From Paenibacillaceae bacterium GAS479 (lineage in GTDB: Bacteria > Bacillota > Bacilli > Paenibacillales > Paenibacillaceae), in the NCBI GenBank assembly GCA_900105225.1, contig LT629764.1, positions 1,417,501 through 1,481,500 on the forward strand: a DNA stretch of 64,000 nucleotides, read 5' to 3'. Positions 34,491 to 43,427 of the stretch are shown piece by piece. Made by a program: the position numbers and the translations under genes. The notes beneath the pieces were generated by a model. It ran no database searches. It was not told the DNA's origin and saw only the letters and a program-made list of their open reading frames with translations. The stretch's first letter is position 1; each line of letters opens with the position of its first letter.

Positions 34491-35530
34491 TATTCGCGGT
34501 GAATGAGCTTTTTGGTGCTGTCACGGACGACCAGTTCGGGCTCGATAACCGTAATTCGCTTCACTTTTTCCTTCATAATCAGCTTGTGGAGAACATCAAC
34601 CGCATTTCTGCCCAGCTGGTCCATATGCAGCTTCACCGATGTCAGCTCCGGATAAATAGCCGAGGCGAGCGGAATATCGTCAAAACCTACGATGGACATA
34701 TCATCGGGGATGAATACGCCAGCCTTAATCGCTGCTTTTATCGCCCCAACCGCTGTAAAATCATTAACACAAAGCACGGCTGTTGGACGAGGACGCGAGG
34801 AGTCCTGAAGAATTTCCTTCATTAAACGTTCGCCAGCGGCCATCGTGAAATCCCCGTACAAGATGCGTTCTTTGACCACCGTAAGTCCATTCTGATTCAT
34901 AACTCGCTTAAAAGCTCTGAGTTTCTGCGCATTCGTTGACGTATAATCATGACCGCCGATAAAAGCGATGTCTCTATGGCCCTGTTCGACTAAATACTGC
35001 GTGGCCATCGCTGCGCCTTTACTCTCATCGGCTGCAACACGATGCAGCTCCGTTCCCGGCAAATTACCGTTGACGAGTACCATAGGAATTCTGGCTGCTG
35101 TTTCTACAACCTCTTCAACCAGTTCAGGCGGGCATTTGGCCAGGTTGATGCGGCCTCCCATAAAAATGATGCCATCAACCTGCTTTTTGCGCAGTATATC
35201 CAGGTACTGCGATTCACGATCATAATCGCCGAGTGTATCACACAAGAAAAAGGTAAAACCCTTGTCTCGTGCCGCGGAATCGATCCCGCCGAACACCTCA
35301 GGGAAAAAAGGATTGGTAATATCCGGGACGATAACACCAATCGTTCCCGTTTCCTTTTTGAGCAAGCTGCGAGCCAGCGCATTCGGCTGGAATTGATGCT
35401 GCTTGATTAACTTCATAATTTTGGAGCGCGTGCTCGCTTTAACAGGCGCTGTATTATTTAGTACTCGCGAAACCGTAGCAACGGAAACCCCTGCCTCGCT
35501 GGCGATATCATAAATTGTCACTTGTTTCAT
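34490..35530 (-). CDS. LacI-family transcriptional regulator (second)
   Basis: A 346-aa regulator. Helix-turn-helix VTIYDIASEAGVSVATVSRVLNN (residues 4-26), hinge PNALARSLLKKETGTIGV, and a sugar-sensor domain (GIIFMGG, DDIPLASAIYPELTSV). The ATG at 35530 is the family start but has a weak ribosome binding site; a GTG at 35542 is the alternative. Its targets are unknown. No sugar operon directly adjoins; the two perfect cre-like boxes at 39.6 kb are possible sites for it or for CcpA. Confidence 0.9.
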   Translation of the reverse strand: MKQVTIYDIASEAGVSVATVSRVLNNTAPVKASTRSKIMKLIKQHQFQPNALARSLLKKETGTIGVIVPDITNPFFPEVFGGIDSAARDKGFTFFLCDTLGDYDRESQYLDILRKKQVDGIIFMGGRINLAKCPPELVEEVVETAARIPMVLVNGNLPGTELHRVAADESKGAAMATQYLVEQGHRDIAFIGGHDYTSTNAQKLRAFKRVMNQNGLTVVKERILYGDFTMAAGERLMKEILQDSSRPRPTAVLCVNDFTAVGAIKAAIKAGVFIPDDMSIVGFDDIPLASAIYPELTSVKLHMDQLGRNAVDVLHKLIMKEKVKRITVIEPELVVRDSTKKLIHRE

Positions 35531-35593
35531 CGCTGAAAACACCCGACCTCACAAATTCCATTTCATTAAAGCATACCAAATGCAGCTTCTAAT

Positions 35594-35932
35594 TTATACG
35601 GTCTCATTTACTTTCTTCTGTTCCATGTAGTACAAGCCCCAATCCTGCAGCTTAATTAATACAGGAAGAATACTGCTTCCAAGCTCGGATAGGGAATATT
35701 CCACTTTAGGCGGGATCTCATGATATATCTTTCGATTGATAAGCCCGTCAACCTCCAGCTCACGAAGCTGCAAAGTCAACATCCTCTGGGTAATCTCCGG
35801 GAAAATCCTTCTGAGCTCATTGAACCGCTTAGGCCCGTGGTACGCCAATTGATTTAAAATAACAATTTTCCACTTCCCGCCAATCAGCTTCACGGCTACC
35901 TCAACCGGGCATTCCGTTATCGATTCATGCAC
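35594..35932 (-). CDS. HxlR-family transcriptional regulator
   Basis: A 112-aa winged-helix dimer. Seen: CPVEVAVKLIGGKWKIVIL with the N-terminal Cys8 conserved in HxlR/YodB types, RFNELRRIFPEITQRMLTLQLRELE, and the wing IPPKVEYSLSELG. Several relatives sense electrophiles or thiol stress through that Cys. Starts at GTG 35932 after AGGAGATG. Divergent from an NmrA-type oxidoreductase gene, the usual arrangement of regulator and target. Confidence 0.92.
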   Translation of the reverse strand: MHESITECPVEVAVKLIGGKWKIVILNQLAYHGPKRFNELRRIFPEITQRMLTLQLRELEVDGLINRKIYHEIPPKVEYSLSELGSSILPVLIKLQDWGLYYMEQKKVNETV

Positions 35933-36087
35933 TCTGATTCATCTCCTGTCCAGTATAAAAAATGATCCTACATATAAAAAATGTGCGTACTTATGTAATC
36001 ACGATCTATCTACTATTATGTTTATAGCATAGGAAATCAATCCGAGACAACTTGCCATACATTTATATAAAAGAGAGGAAGTTCATC

Positions 36088-36975
36088 ATGACAAAAAAAC
36101 AGGTTCTAGTTTATGGAGCATCAGGCGTTCAAGGCGGAGCTGTAGCACAAAAATTAATCGAGGGCGGATATGAAGTTCACGCTCTTGCTCGTTCAAATGA
36201 AAAAGCGGAACAACTCCGCTCCGCCGGCATTAATCCGGTCATCGGAGACCTGGACAATGTCCAAAGTCTCGCCAAAGCCCATGAAGCGGCAACGATCGTT
36301 TATTTGCAGCTTCCGGTATTGTTTAATTCCACTGCGGTTAGCCGCTTTATCCAGCATGCCGTAGATGCTGCAAAAGCAGCTCAAATCGAACTTCTCGTCG
36401 TAAACACCAATGTGTTTGTTCCTGAGCAAGCAACTGAAACAGCAGCTCTTGAACTAAAAAGACAATTAAAGGACGCTGTTGTACAAAGCGGCCTCCCTTA
36501 TATTTTCCTGCAGCCGACACTGTACTTGGAAAACCTGTGCCTGCCGGGCATCCTGCAGGGGAATGTACTTGCCTACCCTGTTCCAGCGCAAATGCCTATC
36601 TCTTGGATCAGCATTGAAGATGCTGCAAAATATGCTGTTTACGCGATTGAGCACCCTGAGCTTGCTGGCCAAACCGTGCAAGTCCATGCTCCTGATGCTG
36701 TAACTGGTGATCAACTCGCCGAGCTGTTCAGTGAAGCGCTTGGCCGTCCTGTTAATTTCCACTCCCTGGCCACCACTGATTTTGAAGCGGCGCTTACACC
36801 ATTCCTCGGAGCAGAAACGAGTGCCGGACTGGCTGGTTTGTATACTTGGATCGGAAATAACGGTCAGCTGATGCCACAACCGGGAAGTTCAGCGACAACG
36901 ATCTCGGATCATGTGAGCGGAACGCCAACAAAGGAATGGGTCAAACAAGCGGTTCAGAACGGAATTTTTAAATAA
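36088..36975 (+). CDS. NmrA/HSCARG-family NAD(P)-binding protein
   Basis: A 295-aa Rossmann protein of the atypical short-chain dehydrogenase group. The nucleotide motif VLVYGASGVQGGAVAQKL is at residues 6-23 and is followed by an NADP-type basic stretch (ALARSNEKAEQL). No YxxxK catalytic pair is obvious, so it may be a redox sensor or quinone-type oxidoreductase. ATG at 36088 has GAGAGGAAG upstream; the longer frame at 36052 has none. Probably controlled by the divergent HxlR regulator. Confidence 0.87.
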   Translation: MTKKQVLVYGASGVQGGAVAQKLIEGGYEVHALARSNEKAEQLRSAGINPVIGDLDNVQSLAKAHEAATIVYLQLPVLFNSTAVSRFIQHAVDAAKAAQIELLVVNTNVFVPEQATETAALELKRQLKDAVVQSGLPYIFLQPTLYLENLCLPGILQGNVLAYPVPAQMPISWISIEDAAKYAVYAIEHPELAGQTVQVHAPDAVTGDQLAELFSEALGRPVNFHSLATTDFEAALTPFLGAETSAGLAGLYTWIGNNGQLMPQPGSSATTISDHVSGTPTKEWVKQAVQNGIFK

Positions 36976-36990
36976 GATATCCGCCTTCAA

Positions 36991-37031
36991 AGACAAAAAC
37001 CTTGTTCCCATTAGGAACAAGGTTTTTTGTC
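36991..37031. terminator. Bidirectional terminator between NmrA and GH30 genes
   Basis: GACAAAAACCTTGTTCC-catta-GGAACAAGGTTTTTTGTC forms a near perfect hairpin with A- and T-runs in its arms. Confidence 0.88.
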
Positions 37032-37085
37032 AAATCATGCGTTCCGGCCGCCCTTGACGGACGTTGTCGCACGCAAGCGCATAAA

Positions 37086-39497
37086 TTAGATTTTCACAAA
37101 GCGCACAGCATCAGCAATCGTATACCCGTAAGCCGAAGCTAGCAGCTTCACGGAATTGGCCGTGGAGGAAGCCGTTAGGACATAAGTGCCAAGCTCAACC
37201 CATTGGCCGCCGTTTACGGTCTGATTGACCGTTTTAGACGAATCCAGCACTCCACCGTATTTGATTTCCAGCGGCGCTGCCGTTGGACGATTGGATGTTG
37301 CGGTCCATTTCATATACACCTTATAAGTACCGGCTTCGGCAATGTTCGGCGTCCACACAGCCCATTTATCAGCATTAGCCGCTTCCGCGCCGTCATGTAA
37401 ATAGTTTGTGCCTTGGTAGCCTTGATCATACGTGCTCGCTGTCCATGCACCTGTCGTCGAGAAGCCTGGATCGCCGTTGTCAACGACAACAACTACTGGC
37501 ACGCCAGCCACTCTGACCCCGTCGATCGTTGCCACTTGGCTGTAGGTCCGGATGCCGGCTTTTCCAGCCGTCAAGCTGGTGTCCGTCACCGAAATTTTCT
37601 CTTCTCCGTTAAGATACCCCTTGATAGTGCTGCCGTTCATAGACAGCCTCAGCTTGTACGTCGTATTAAGGGATACCGTTTGCGGCAAATTAGCAAGTAA
37701 TGTGAACGTCCCATTCACCTTTTTGAGCAGTTGCAGCTTGCTCTCACCCGAATTCAAGCGCAAATAGTAGTAATTGTTGTTGTCCTTGTAGCGCCCCAGA
37801 ATTCCCGTCGCCGCCGTGTTAGAGGTCGATTTGAGATTAACGTCCGCGAGTATGTCGTAGTTCGTCCAAGCCGTATCTCCCCTTGTCGTAACTGCCTCGT
37901 TAGCCGTATTAGCCGATTGTTTGTACACATTGGTGCCGTCGGCAACAACCGACCAGCTTCCACTTCCCGCTGTCCAGCCCTGCGCGTCGCCGTCTTCAAA
38001 GTTATCCGTCATGAGCGTTTGCAGGCCCGGCGTTGGATCAACAGGAGACGCTTCGATGCCCGTTACGCCCGTAACGACAAATGTACTGACCGCCTTGGCC
38101 GGGACGGTGCTTGTGAAGCTTTTGCCCGACAGATTCAGACCCGTAATTGCCGCGAGGTTTTCGCCCCCGGTCGTTGTACAGTATCCGTTAAGAGAGCCGG
38201 ACACATTCGTGAATTGCGACAGATCATACGTTATCGTATTTGCGGCATCGTTGCTATTTATCGTTACAATAACAAGCTCACCGTTTTCACTGTCATACGC
38301 AGCTACTGAGTTATCATCGACGATGTCGATAATCCGGTAGCCAGGACGAATGAATTTGCTCCATTGAGCTAACATGTAATATTTCTTGTTAATCGTATAA
38401 GTGCCCAAATTTGCGTTTGGATCGTTTAACTGAGTGCCGATCGCGCCCCAGCCGTTGCCCGTATTCTCAACTACTTGCCAGTTGACCCAAGCGCTGCTTT
38501 TCATTTCCTTGATATCCTTCAAAATGTTTCTAGACATCGTCAAGCCGTCCCAAACTCCGTCGCCATGCTCAGAGTTCCAGATCCGCTTTCCGCCTGCGGC
38601 GACATTAAGCCCGGTGCGATCGCTTCCCTCATAGGAGTGAGTATTAAACTGCACAACCTTGTCTTTGGTTGCCTGAGAATAGCTATTGATCGTATCGCGA
38701 GCAACATCAATATTCGTCTCCTCCGGTGCGCTTATGCCGGTGGTCAATCCCTTTGCGGCCAATTCATTGTACAGTTCCCCAATCATGATCCCCTGGTTAG
38801 GCGGCAGCATCCGATTGCCTTCCTGGCGATTGTCGAAATACCAGTATCCTGCGCTCGGTTCATTAAACGCCGATAACGTCCGGAAGTCCGTCCCCCAATT
38901 GTCGCGGAACTGCTTGACGACTGTCGTTAAATAGTCCGCAAAATCGTCGTACATATCCTCCTTCAAGTTCTCCGTTCCGTTTTTGTTGCCGGTGACGCTT
39001 CCGCTTTTCGTCATCCACCACGGTGGGGAGTTAGCGAATGCCTCGGCAATGAATTCGTTCTGGTCGATTCGGGACTTGGCCGCATCCAGTACCCATCGCT
39101 GGTTGGCATCCTGGGTCCAATCATAAGGCGCGTTCGCGGAAGCTTTATATCCCGGAATTTGTGCACGCAGATCCATCGGTGTTTCGAGTCCTATTGAAGC
39201 GGGATCCGGGTTTTCGCCGCCGCCGATATTATAACGAACGATATTGAGATCGAGCCCCTCGTCACTGAATAAAAGGTCGGCATACTCGTCTCTTGAGTAC
39301 ACATCGCCGCCTACACGATTGGCCCACCAGGCAAGCGAAGTGCCCCAGCCTTCCCATGTCTGGTTTTGGACAGAGGGATTCACCACAGCCGTATAGACAG
39401 CTGCATAAGCCCGGTTGTCCTGTACAACTCCCAATCCGGTCCACAAGATGGCGCCGGCTGTCACAGCGCTGAACATTTTTACTCCGGTTCGTTTCAT
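37086..39497 (-). CDS. Secreted GH30 glycoside hydrolase, probable endo-beta-1,6-galactanase
   Basis: An 803-aa secreted enzyme with a signal peptide ending near AYA (residue 32). The catalytic region (about 40-480) has WEGWGTSLAWWANRVGG, the acid/base Glu in LSAFNEPSAG and the nucleophile in RIWNSEHGDG. A beta-sandwich laminin-G-like module (about 500-665) follows, then a C-terminal module (about 670-803, DNGDPGFSTTGAW to the end) like those in golvesin-type or Xly proteins. The GWGTSLAWWA form is typical of beta-1,6-galactanases of GH30. AGGAGGAAT precedes the ATG. Divergent from the ABC importer operon. Confidence 0.88.
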   Translation of the reverse strand: MKRTGVKMFSAVTAGAILWTGLGVVQDNRAYAAVYTAVVNPSVQNQTWEGWGTSLAWWANRVGGDVYSRDEYADLLFSDEGLDLNIVRYNIGGGENPDPASIGLETPMDLRAQIPGYKASANAPYDWTQDANQRWVLDAAKSRIDQNEFIAEAFANSPPWWMTKSGSVTGNKNGTENLKEDMYDDFADYLTTVVKQFRDNWGTDFRTLSAFNEPSAGYWYFDNRQEGNRMLPPNQGIMIGELYNELAAKGLTTGISAPEETNIDVARDTINSYSQATKDKVVQFNTHSYEGSDRTGLNVAAGGKRIWNSEHGDGVWDGLTMSRNILKDIKEMKSSAWVNWQVVENTGNGWGAIGTQLNDPNANLGTYTINKKYYMLAQWSKFIRPGYRIIDIVDDNSVAAYDSENGELVIVTINSNDAANTITYDLSQFTNVSGSLNGYCTTTGGENLAAITGLNLSGKSFTSTVPAKAVSTFVVTGVTGIEASPVDPTPGLQTLMTDNFEDGDAQGWTAGSGSWSVVADGTNVYKQSANTANEAVTTRGDTAWTNYDILADVNLKSTSNTAATGILGRYKDNNNYYYLRLNSGESKLQLLKKVNGTFTLLANLPQTVSLNTTYKLRLSMNGSTIKGYLNGEEKISVTDTSLTAGKAGIRTYSQVATIDGVRVAGVPVVVVVDNGDPGFSTTGAWTASTYDQGYQGTNYLHDGAEAANADKWAVWTPNIAEAGTYKVYMKWTATSNRPTAAPLEIKYGGVLDSSKTVNQTVNGGQWVELGTYVLTASSTANSVKLLASAYGYTIADAVRFVKI

Positions 39498-39621
39498 TAC
39501 TCTATTCCTCCTCTTGTTTTTGTATCGAATTCAAGCGATTCATCGAGCGTTGACTTCGCTGACGGTGTGCTTCGCTAACATTCTGTTTCCCTCACACTCT
39601 CCTTTTAGAACTACCCTTTTA

Positions 39622-39635
39622 TGTAACCGATTTCA
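39622..39635 (+). promoter_or_regulatory. cre-type operator 1 (CcpA or LacI family)
   Basis: TGTAACCGATTTCA matches TGNAANCGNTNNCA at every fixed position. It lies in the GH30/importer intergenic region (39498-39867). Confidence 0.75.
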
Positions 39636-39689
39636 TTTTGCCGTTTAAACAATAAAAAACCAATTACATTCTCTCCCATGGACCACTAA

Positions 39690-39703
39690 TGTAATCGGTT
39701 TCA
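39690..39703 (+). promoter_or_regulatory. cre-type operator 2 (CcpA or LacI family)
   Basis: TGTAATCGGTTTCA also matches the consensus fully, 68 bases after the first box. Two perfect boxes in one divergent control region suggest carbon catabolite control of both the GH30 gene and the importer operon. Confidence 0.75.
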
Positions 39704-39867
39704 TTAATTGCATAATATTCCATCTTCATTCAACTGTCAATTACATTACAAAAGACAAATTTGTTCTATTAATGCGATAAATCCGTTCCTATTAGCGCCG
39801 AATTCCCGATGTTATGCTTTGATTACGGTACGCTCACCACAACAAAGAGAAAGAGGTGACAACATTT

Positions 39868-40833
39868 ATGGCCCTTCCACCCGCATTAAAGGCAAGCCGG
39901 ACAGGTATCCAGCCGGGAAAAAAATCCACTTCCTTATGGAAAAACCTATGGAGCATGCGCTCCTTGTACTCCATGCTTTTGCCCGGAATCATCTACTATG
40001 TCGTGTACAAATACGTCCCTATGTACGGCGTATTAATCGCCTTCAAGGATTACGATCTTTTGTCCGGCATTGTCAACAGCCCATGGGCCGATCCTTGGTA
40101 TAAACACTTCCAATTTTTCTTTGAATCGCCTTATTTCAACCAATTGTTAACAAACACGTTTTTAATCAGCTTTTACAAAACCGTCTGGGGTACAGTGCTG
40201 GCTATCTTTGTCGCCGTGCTTATCCACGAGGGTCGCATTCCATGGCTGAACCGCATCGTGCAAACGCTCAGCTACATGCCTCACTTTCTCTCGTATGTCA
40301 TTATTTACGGAATTGCAATCGCTTTCTTCTCGGAAACATCCGGTTTAATCAACCGCTGGATCGTAGAAAACGGCGGCAGCTCCATTCCTTTCCTCTCCTC
40401 TGAGTCGTATTTCCGTAGCGTCCTTGTCGGAACCGACGTATGGAAAGATCTCGGCTGGGGAGCCATCGTGTATTTGGCCGCTATGTCCAGCATCGATTCA
40501 ACGTTATATGAGGCCGCACGCATCGATGGCGCCGGCAGGCTGCGCCGCATCTGGCATATCACTTTGCCCGGCATTCGCAGCGTCATCATCTTGTTGCTCG
40601 TACTCAAAATCGGTTCCGTCCTGGATGCCGGCTTCGAGCAAATCTATATTATGTACAATGTACAAGTTTATCCGGTAGCGGACATTATTGATACTTGGGT
40701 ATATCGTGTAGGCTTGGAGCAGCTTAACTTCAGTCTCGCCACCGCTGTCGGGCTGTTCAAATCCGTCATTGGTCTCATCCTCGTTTATTTATCCAACAAG
40801 CTGGCTAGAAAGTGGGGCGGTAATCTATGGTAA
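39868..40833 (+). CDS. ABC transporter permease, LplB/YteP type
   Basis: A 321-aa membrane protein with six helices. Seen: LYSMLLPGIIYYVVYKYVPMYGV near the N-terminus and the EAA loop YEAARIDGAGRLRRIWHITLPGI. ATG at 39868 lies 9 bases after AGAGGTG; a GTG at 39856 overlaps that site. Family members import pectin-, xylan- or galactan-derived oligosaccharides with a long binding lipoprotein. First gene of the operon permease-permease-SBP-YesM-YesN. Confidence 0.93.
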   Translation: MALPPALKASRTGIQPGKKSTSLWKNLWSMRSLYSMLLPGIIYYVVYKYVPMYGVLIAFKDYDLLSGIVNSPWADPWYKHFQFFFESPYFNQLLTNTFLISFYKTVWGTVLAIFVAVLIHEGRIPWLNRIVQTLSYMPHFLSYVIIYGIAIAFFSETSGLINRWIVENGGSSIPFLSSESYFRSVLVGTDVWKDLGWGAIVYLAAMSSIDSTLYEAARIDGAGRLRRIWHITLPGIRSVIILLLVLKIGSVLDAGFEQIYIMYNVQVYPVADIIDTWVYRVGLEQLNFSLATAVGLFKSVIGLILVYLSNKLARKWGGNLW

Positions 40834-41690
40834 GCCGCGGCTCGGAGCGCTATTTTGATATATTCATCTATGTCCTGCTGCTGCTGCTGGCGTTCATCTG
40901 CGTCTTCCCGCTGCTGTTCGTGCTGTCGGTGTCGCTAACACCTTACAGCGAAGTGCTTCGCAACGGCGGCTTCATCCTCATTCCGAAAAGCATCACCTTT
41001 GAAGCTTATAAAATCTTATTCGGGATGGAAGAGATTCCACGTGCCTTTTTGGTCACGATATTTGTTACTGTTATGTCCACTGCGCTCAACCTGATTTTGA
41101 CGATTCCGCTGGCATTCGCTCTAAGCCGTAAACATCTTATTGGACGTGGATTTTTCATCTTCATGATCGTGTTTACGATGATGTTCGGCGGCGGGCTGAT
41201 TCCAACCTATCTCGTCGTCCAGTGGACAGGACTGCTGAATACGGTTTGGGCGATGATCATACCTGGCGCGATTTCCACCTGGAATGTGCTCATCGTCAAA
41301 ACCTTTTTCGAAAATCTGCCGGAGGAATTATTCGAATCGGCGCGCATCGACGGAGCCGGAGAATTCAAGGTGCTTTCCAGCATCGCCCTTCCCCTGTCCA
41401 TTCCGGTCATGGTGACTATCGGGTTATTCTGCGTCGTAGCAAGCTGGAATACGTTTTTCTCGGCGGTCTTCTACATTACTGACAACGACTTGAACCCGCT
41501 GCAAGTCATTGTCCGCAGACTGCTGGTATCCACCAGCGAGCTAGATACGAGCAATTCCGATATTACACTGCCGACAACGACCCTGCAGATGGCTTCCGTC
41601 GTCATCGCCAGCCTTCCAGTTATCGTTGTATATCCTTTTGTACAAAAGCATTTGACTAAAGGCATGTTAGTTGGAGCGTTGAAAGGTTAA
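40827..41690 (+). CDS. ABC transporter permease, LplC/YtcP type
   Basis: A 287-aa membrane partner of the LplB-type gene, overlapping its end by 7 bases. Seen: FPLLFVLSVSLTPYSEVLRNGGFILIPKSITFEAY, the EAA loop FESARIDGAGEFKVLSSIALPLS, and the C-terminal VYPFVQKHLTKGMLVGALKG, all typical of the YtcP group. No ATPase gene is in the locus; a shared ATPase is expected. Confidence 0.93.
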   Translation: MVSRGSERYFDIFIYVLLLLLAFICVFPLLFVLSVSLTPYSEVLRNGGFILIPKSITFEAYKILFGMEEIPRAFLVTIFVTVMSTALNLILTIPLAFALSRKHLIGRGFFIFMIVFTMMFGGGLIPTYLVVQWTGLLNTVWAMIIPGAISTWNVLIVKTFFENLPEELFESARIDGAGEFKVLSSIALPLSIPVMVTIGLFCVVASWNTFFSAVFYITDNDLNPLQVIVRRLLVSTSELDTSNSDITLPTTTLQMASVVIASLPVIVVYPFVQKHLTKGMLVGALKG

Positions 41691-41752
41691 CGCTATTTCC
41701 TTCGGGCTTTCGTTTCACCAAATAGATCAACCTATTGAGAGGGGCATCATCC

Positions 41753-43279
41753 ATGAAAAAGAAACGGAAAGTAGCATTCGCCATGCTTAACCTCCTTACT
41801 GCCACAGCCGTAATAGCCGGCTGCAGTTCTGGATCCAACTCCGGAGCTCAAAACGAATCTAACTCGGAGCAGTCTACAGAAAAAAGCAACGAGAAAGTGG
41901 AAATTGAAGTGATGCTGTCCGGCTCCTCTTTGACATTGCCTAAGGACGACTTCGTTAAACAAACTATCGATAAAGACCTGGGCGTCGATCTGAACCTGAC
42001 GCTCACCAGCACGCAAGATGAGCTTGTTCAAAAGCTGAACGTCCGCGCCGCAGGCGGCGATCTGCCGGATGTCATTCAATTCACGCCCGCGCAAAAAAGT
42101 GTATTTGAGGAATATGTGAAAAAGAATTTGCTGCTGGAATTGAAACCCTATGAGCAAAAGCTTGCTCCTCTGAAAAGCTTTATTGGTGAAGATTTTCTCA
42201 GCCGGGCGGCTATTAACGGCAAGTACTACGCCATTACGCAAAATCAGGCGACTAATTTAGGTTCGTTTTGGATCCGCAAAGATTGGCTTGACAAACTAAA
42301 TCTTCCTGTTCCACAAACGCTGGATGAGCTGGTGGAGGCTGCTAAGGCGTTCACCGAAAAGGACCCGGACGGCAACGGCAAAAAAGATACGTTCGGCATT
42401 ACGGGAAAGCTCACGGATATTGCAGGTTTCGTCAACTTACAGTACGGAAATTTTGAAGGTTTTTATATTAAAGACGGTAAAATGGTCCACGGTTTGTCCC
42501 AACCTGAAATGAAAGAATCGATTATCTATGTGCAAAAAATGGTCGCCACTGGCGCTCTCGATCCTGAAATTGCCAGCAATAAACCCGAAAGCGCCAAGGA
42601 TAAAGCTTTCCAAGGCAAAGCCGGAATTATATTCTCGGATTGGACAGGTGTGATGAAGGACGCGGAAGTAGCTAAATGGAAGGGCGCCAATCCAAATGCC
42701 GATTTTGTTATGATCGACAAGCTGCAAGGGCCAAAAGCCGATTACATGGCAGTTGTGGGCGTCTCAGCGGTTGGCAATCGGATGGTCATTTCCAAAAAGG
42801 TAGCGGAGGATGAAGCCAAGCTGCAGAAGGTGCTTGATCTGTTCAACTATACTGCGCAGGATAAAGGGGCCAATTTGGTGCAATTTGGCCTGGAAGGCAC
42901 CCACTTTACGAAAGAAAACGGCAAAGTAAAACTGACCGATAAAGCGTCCGAAGCTTCCTTCACGTGGGTGTACCAGTTCTCGGGTCGTCCGGAAAAAGAA
43001 TACCTGTTAACCAAGTTCCCAAACCAGGCTCCCTATATCGAGAAAAACGACCAGCTTAAAAAGCTCGAGAGTTACAATAACGTTATCACTCTCCCTACAG
43101 ATTACAATGCGGCTGATGCCGACCGCTACAAGCAGGAGGAGCTGCTAAAGTTCTACCTGGACAAAAACAAGATGGAGAACTTCGACAAGTTCCTGAACGA
43201 GCTTAACACAACGTTTAAGTACCAAACGTATCTGGACAGCGGTTTCCAACAGCTGAAGGACCTTGGTTACGCCAAGTAA
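41753..43279 (+). CDS. Long solute-binding lipoprotein, LplA/YtcQ type
   Basis: A 508-aa exported lipoprotein with lipobox TAVIAGC (Cys near residue 23), then a Ser/Asn/Glu-rich linker. The length, above 500, is usual for LplA-type binders of oligosaccharides. Start at 41753 has GAGAGGGG upstream; the TTG at 41735 overlaps it. Last transport gene of the operon, followed by a terminator and then the sensor kinase gene. Confidence 0.92.
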   Translation: MKKKRKVAFAMLNLLTATAVIAGCSSGSNSGAQNESNSEQSTEKSNEKVEIEVMLSGSSLTLPKDDFVKQTIDKDLGVDLNLTLTSTQDELVQKLNVRAAGGDLPDVIQFTPAQKSVFEEYVKKNLLLELKPYEQKLAPLKSFIGEDFLSRAAINGKYYAITQNQATNLGSFWIRKDWLDKLNLPVPQTLDELVEAAKAFTEKDPDGNGKKDTFGITGKLTDIAGFVNLQYGNFEGFYIKDGKMVHGLSQPEMKESIIYVQKMVATGALDPEIASNKPESAKDKAFQGKAGIIFSDWTGVMKDAEVAKWKGANPNADFVMIDKLQGPKADYMAVVGVSAVGNRMVISKKVAEDEAKLQKVLDLFNYTAQDKGANLVQFGLEGTHFTKENGKVKLTDKASEASFTWVYQFSGRPEKEYLLTKFPNQAPYIEKNDQLKKLESYNNVITLPTDYNAADADRYKQEELLKFYLDKNKMENFDKFLNELNTTFKYQTYLDSGFQQLKDLGYAK

Positions 43280-43294
43280 CGGATGCATAACAGA

Positions 43295-43332
43295 GCAAAG
43301 AGGCGAGATGCGCAGGCATCCCGCCTCTTTGC
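43295..43332 (+). terminator. Terminator after the LplA-type gene
   Basis: GCAAAGAGGCG and CGCCTCTTTGC pair with an inner GATGC/GCATC. T-run is weak (CTCTTTGCTTCT), so partial read-through into the YesM gene is possible. Confidence 0.7.
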
Positions 43333-43427
43333 TTCTGACCTTCTTGATGCGACCGTCGGAGCGAGGACCGTTCCATGCTATACTGAATGTTGCCTAGCAG
43401 CAGACTTTACCGTGGAGGAAAGCCAGC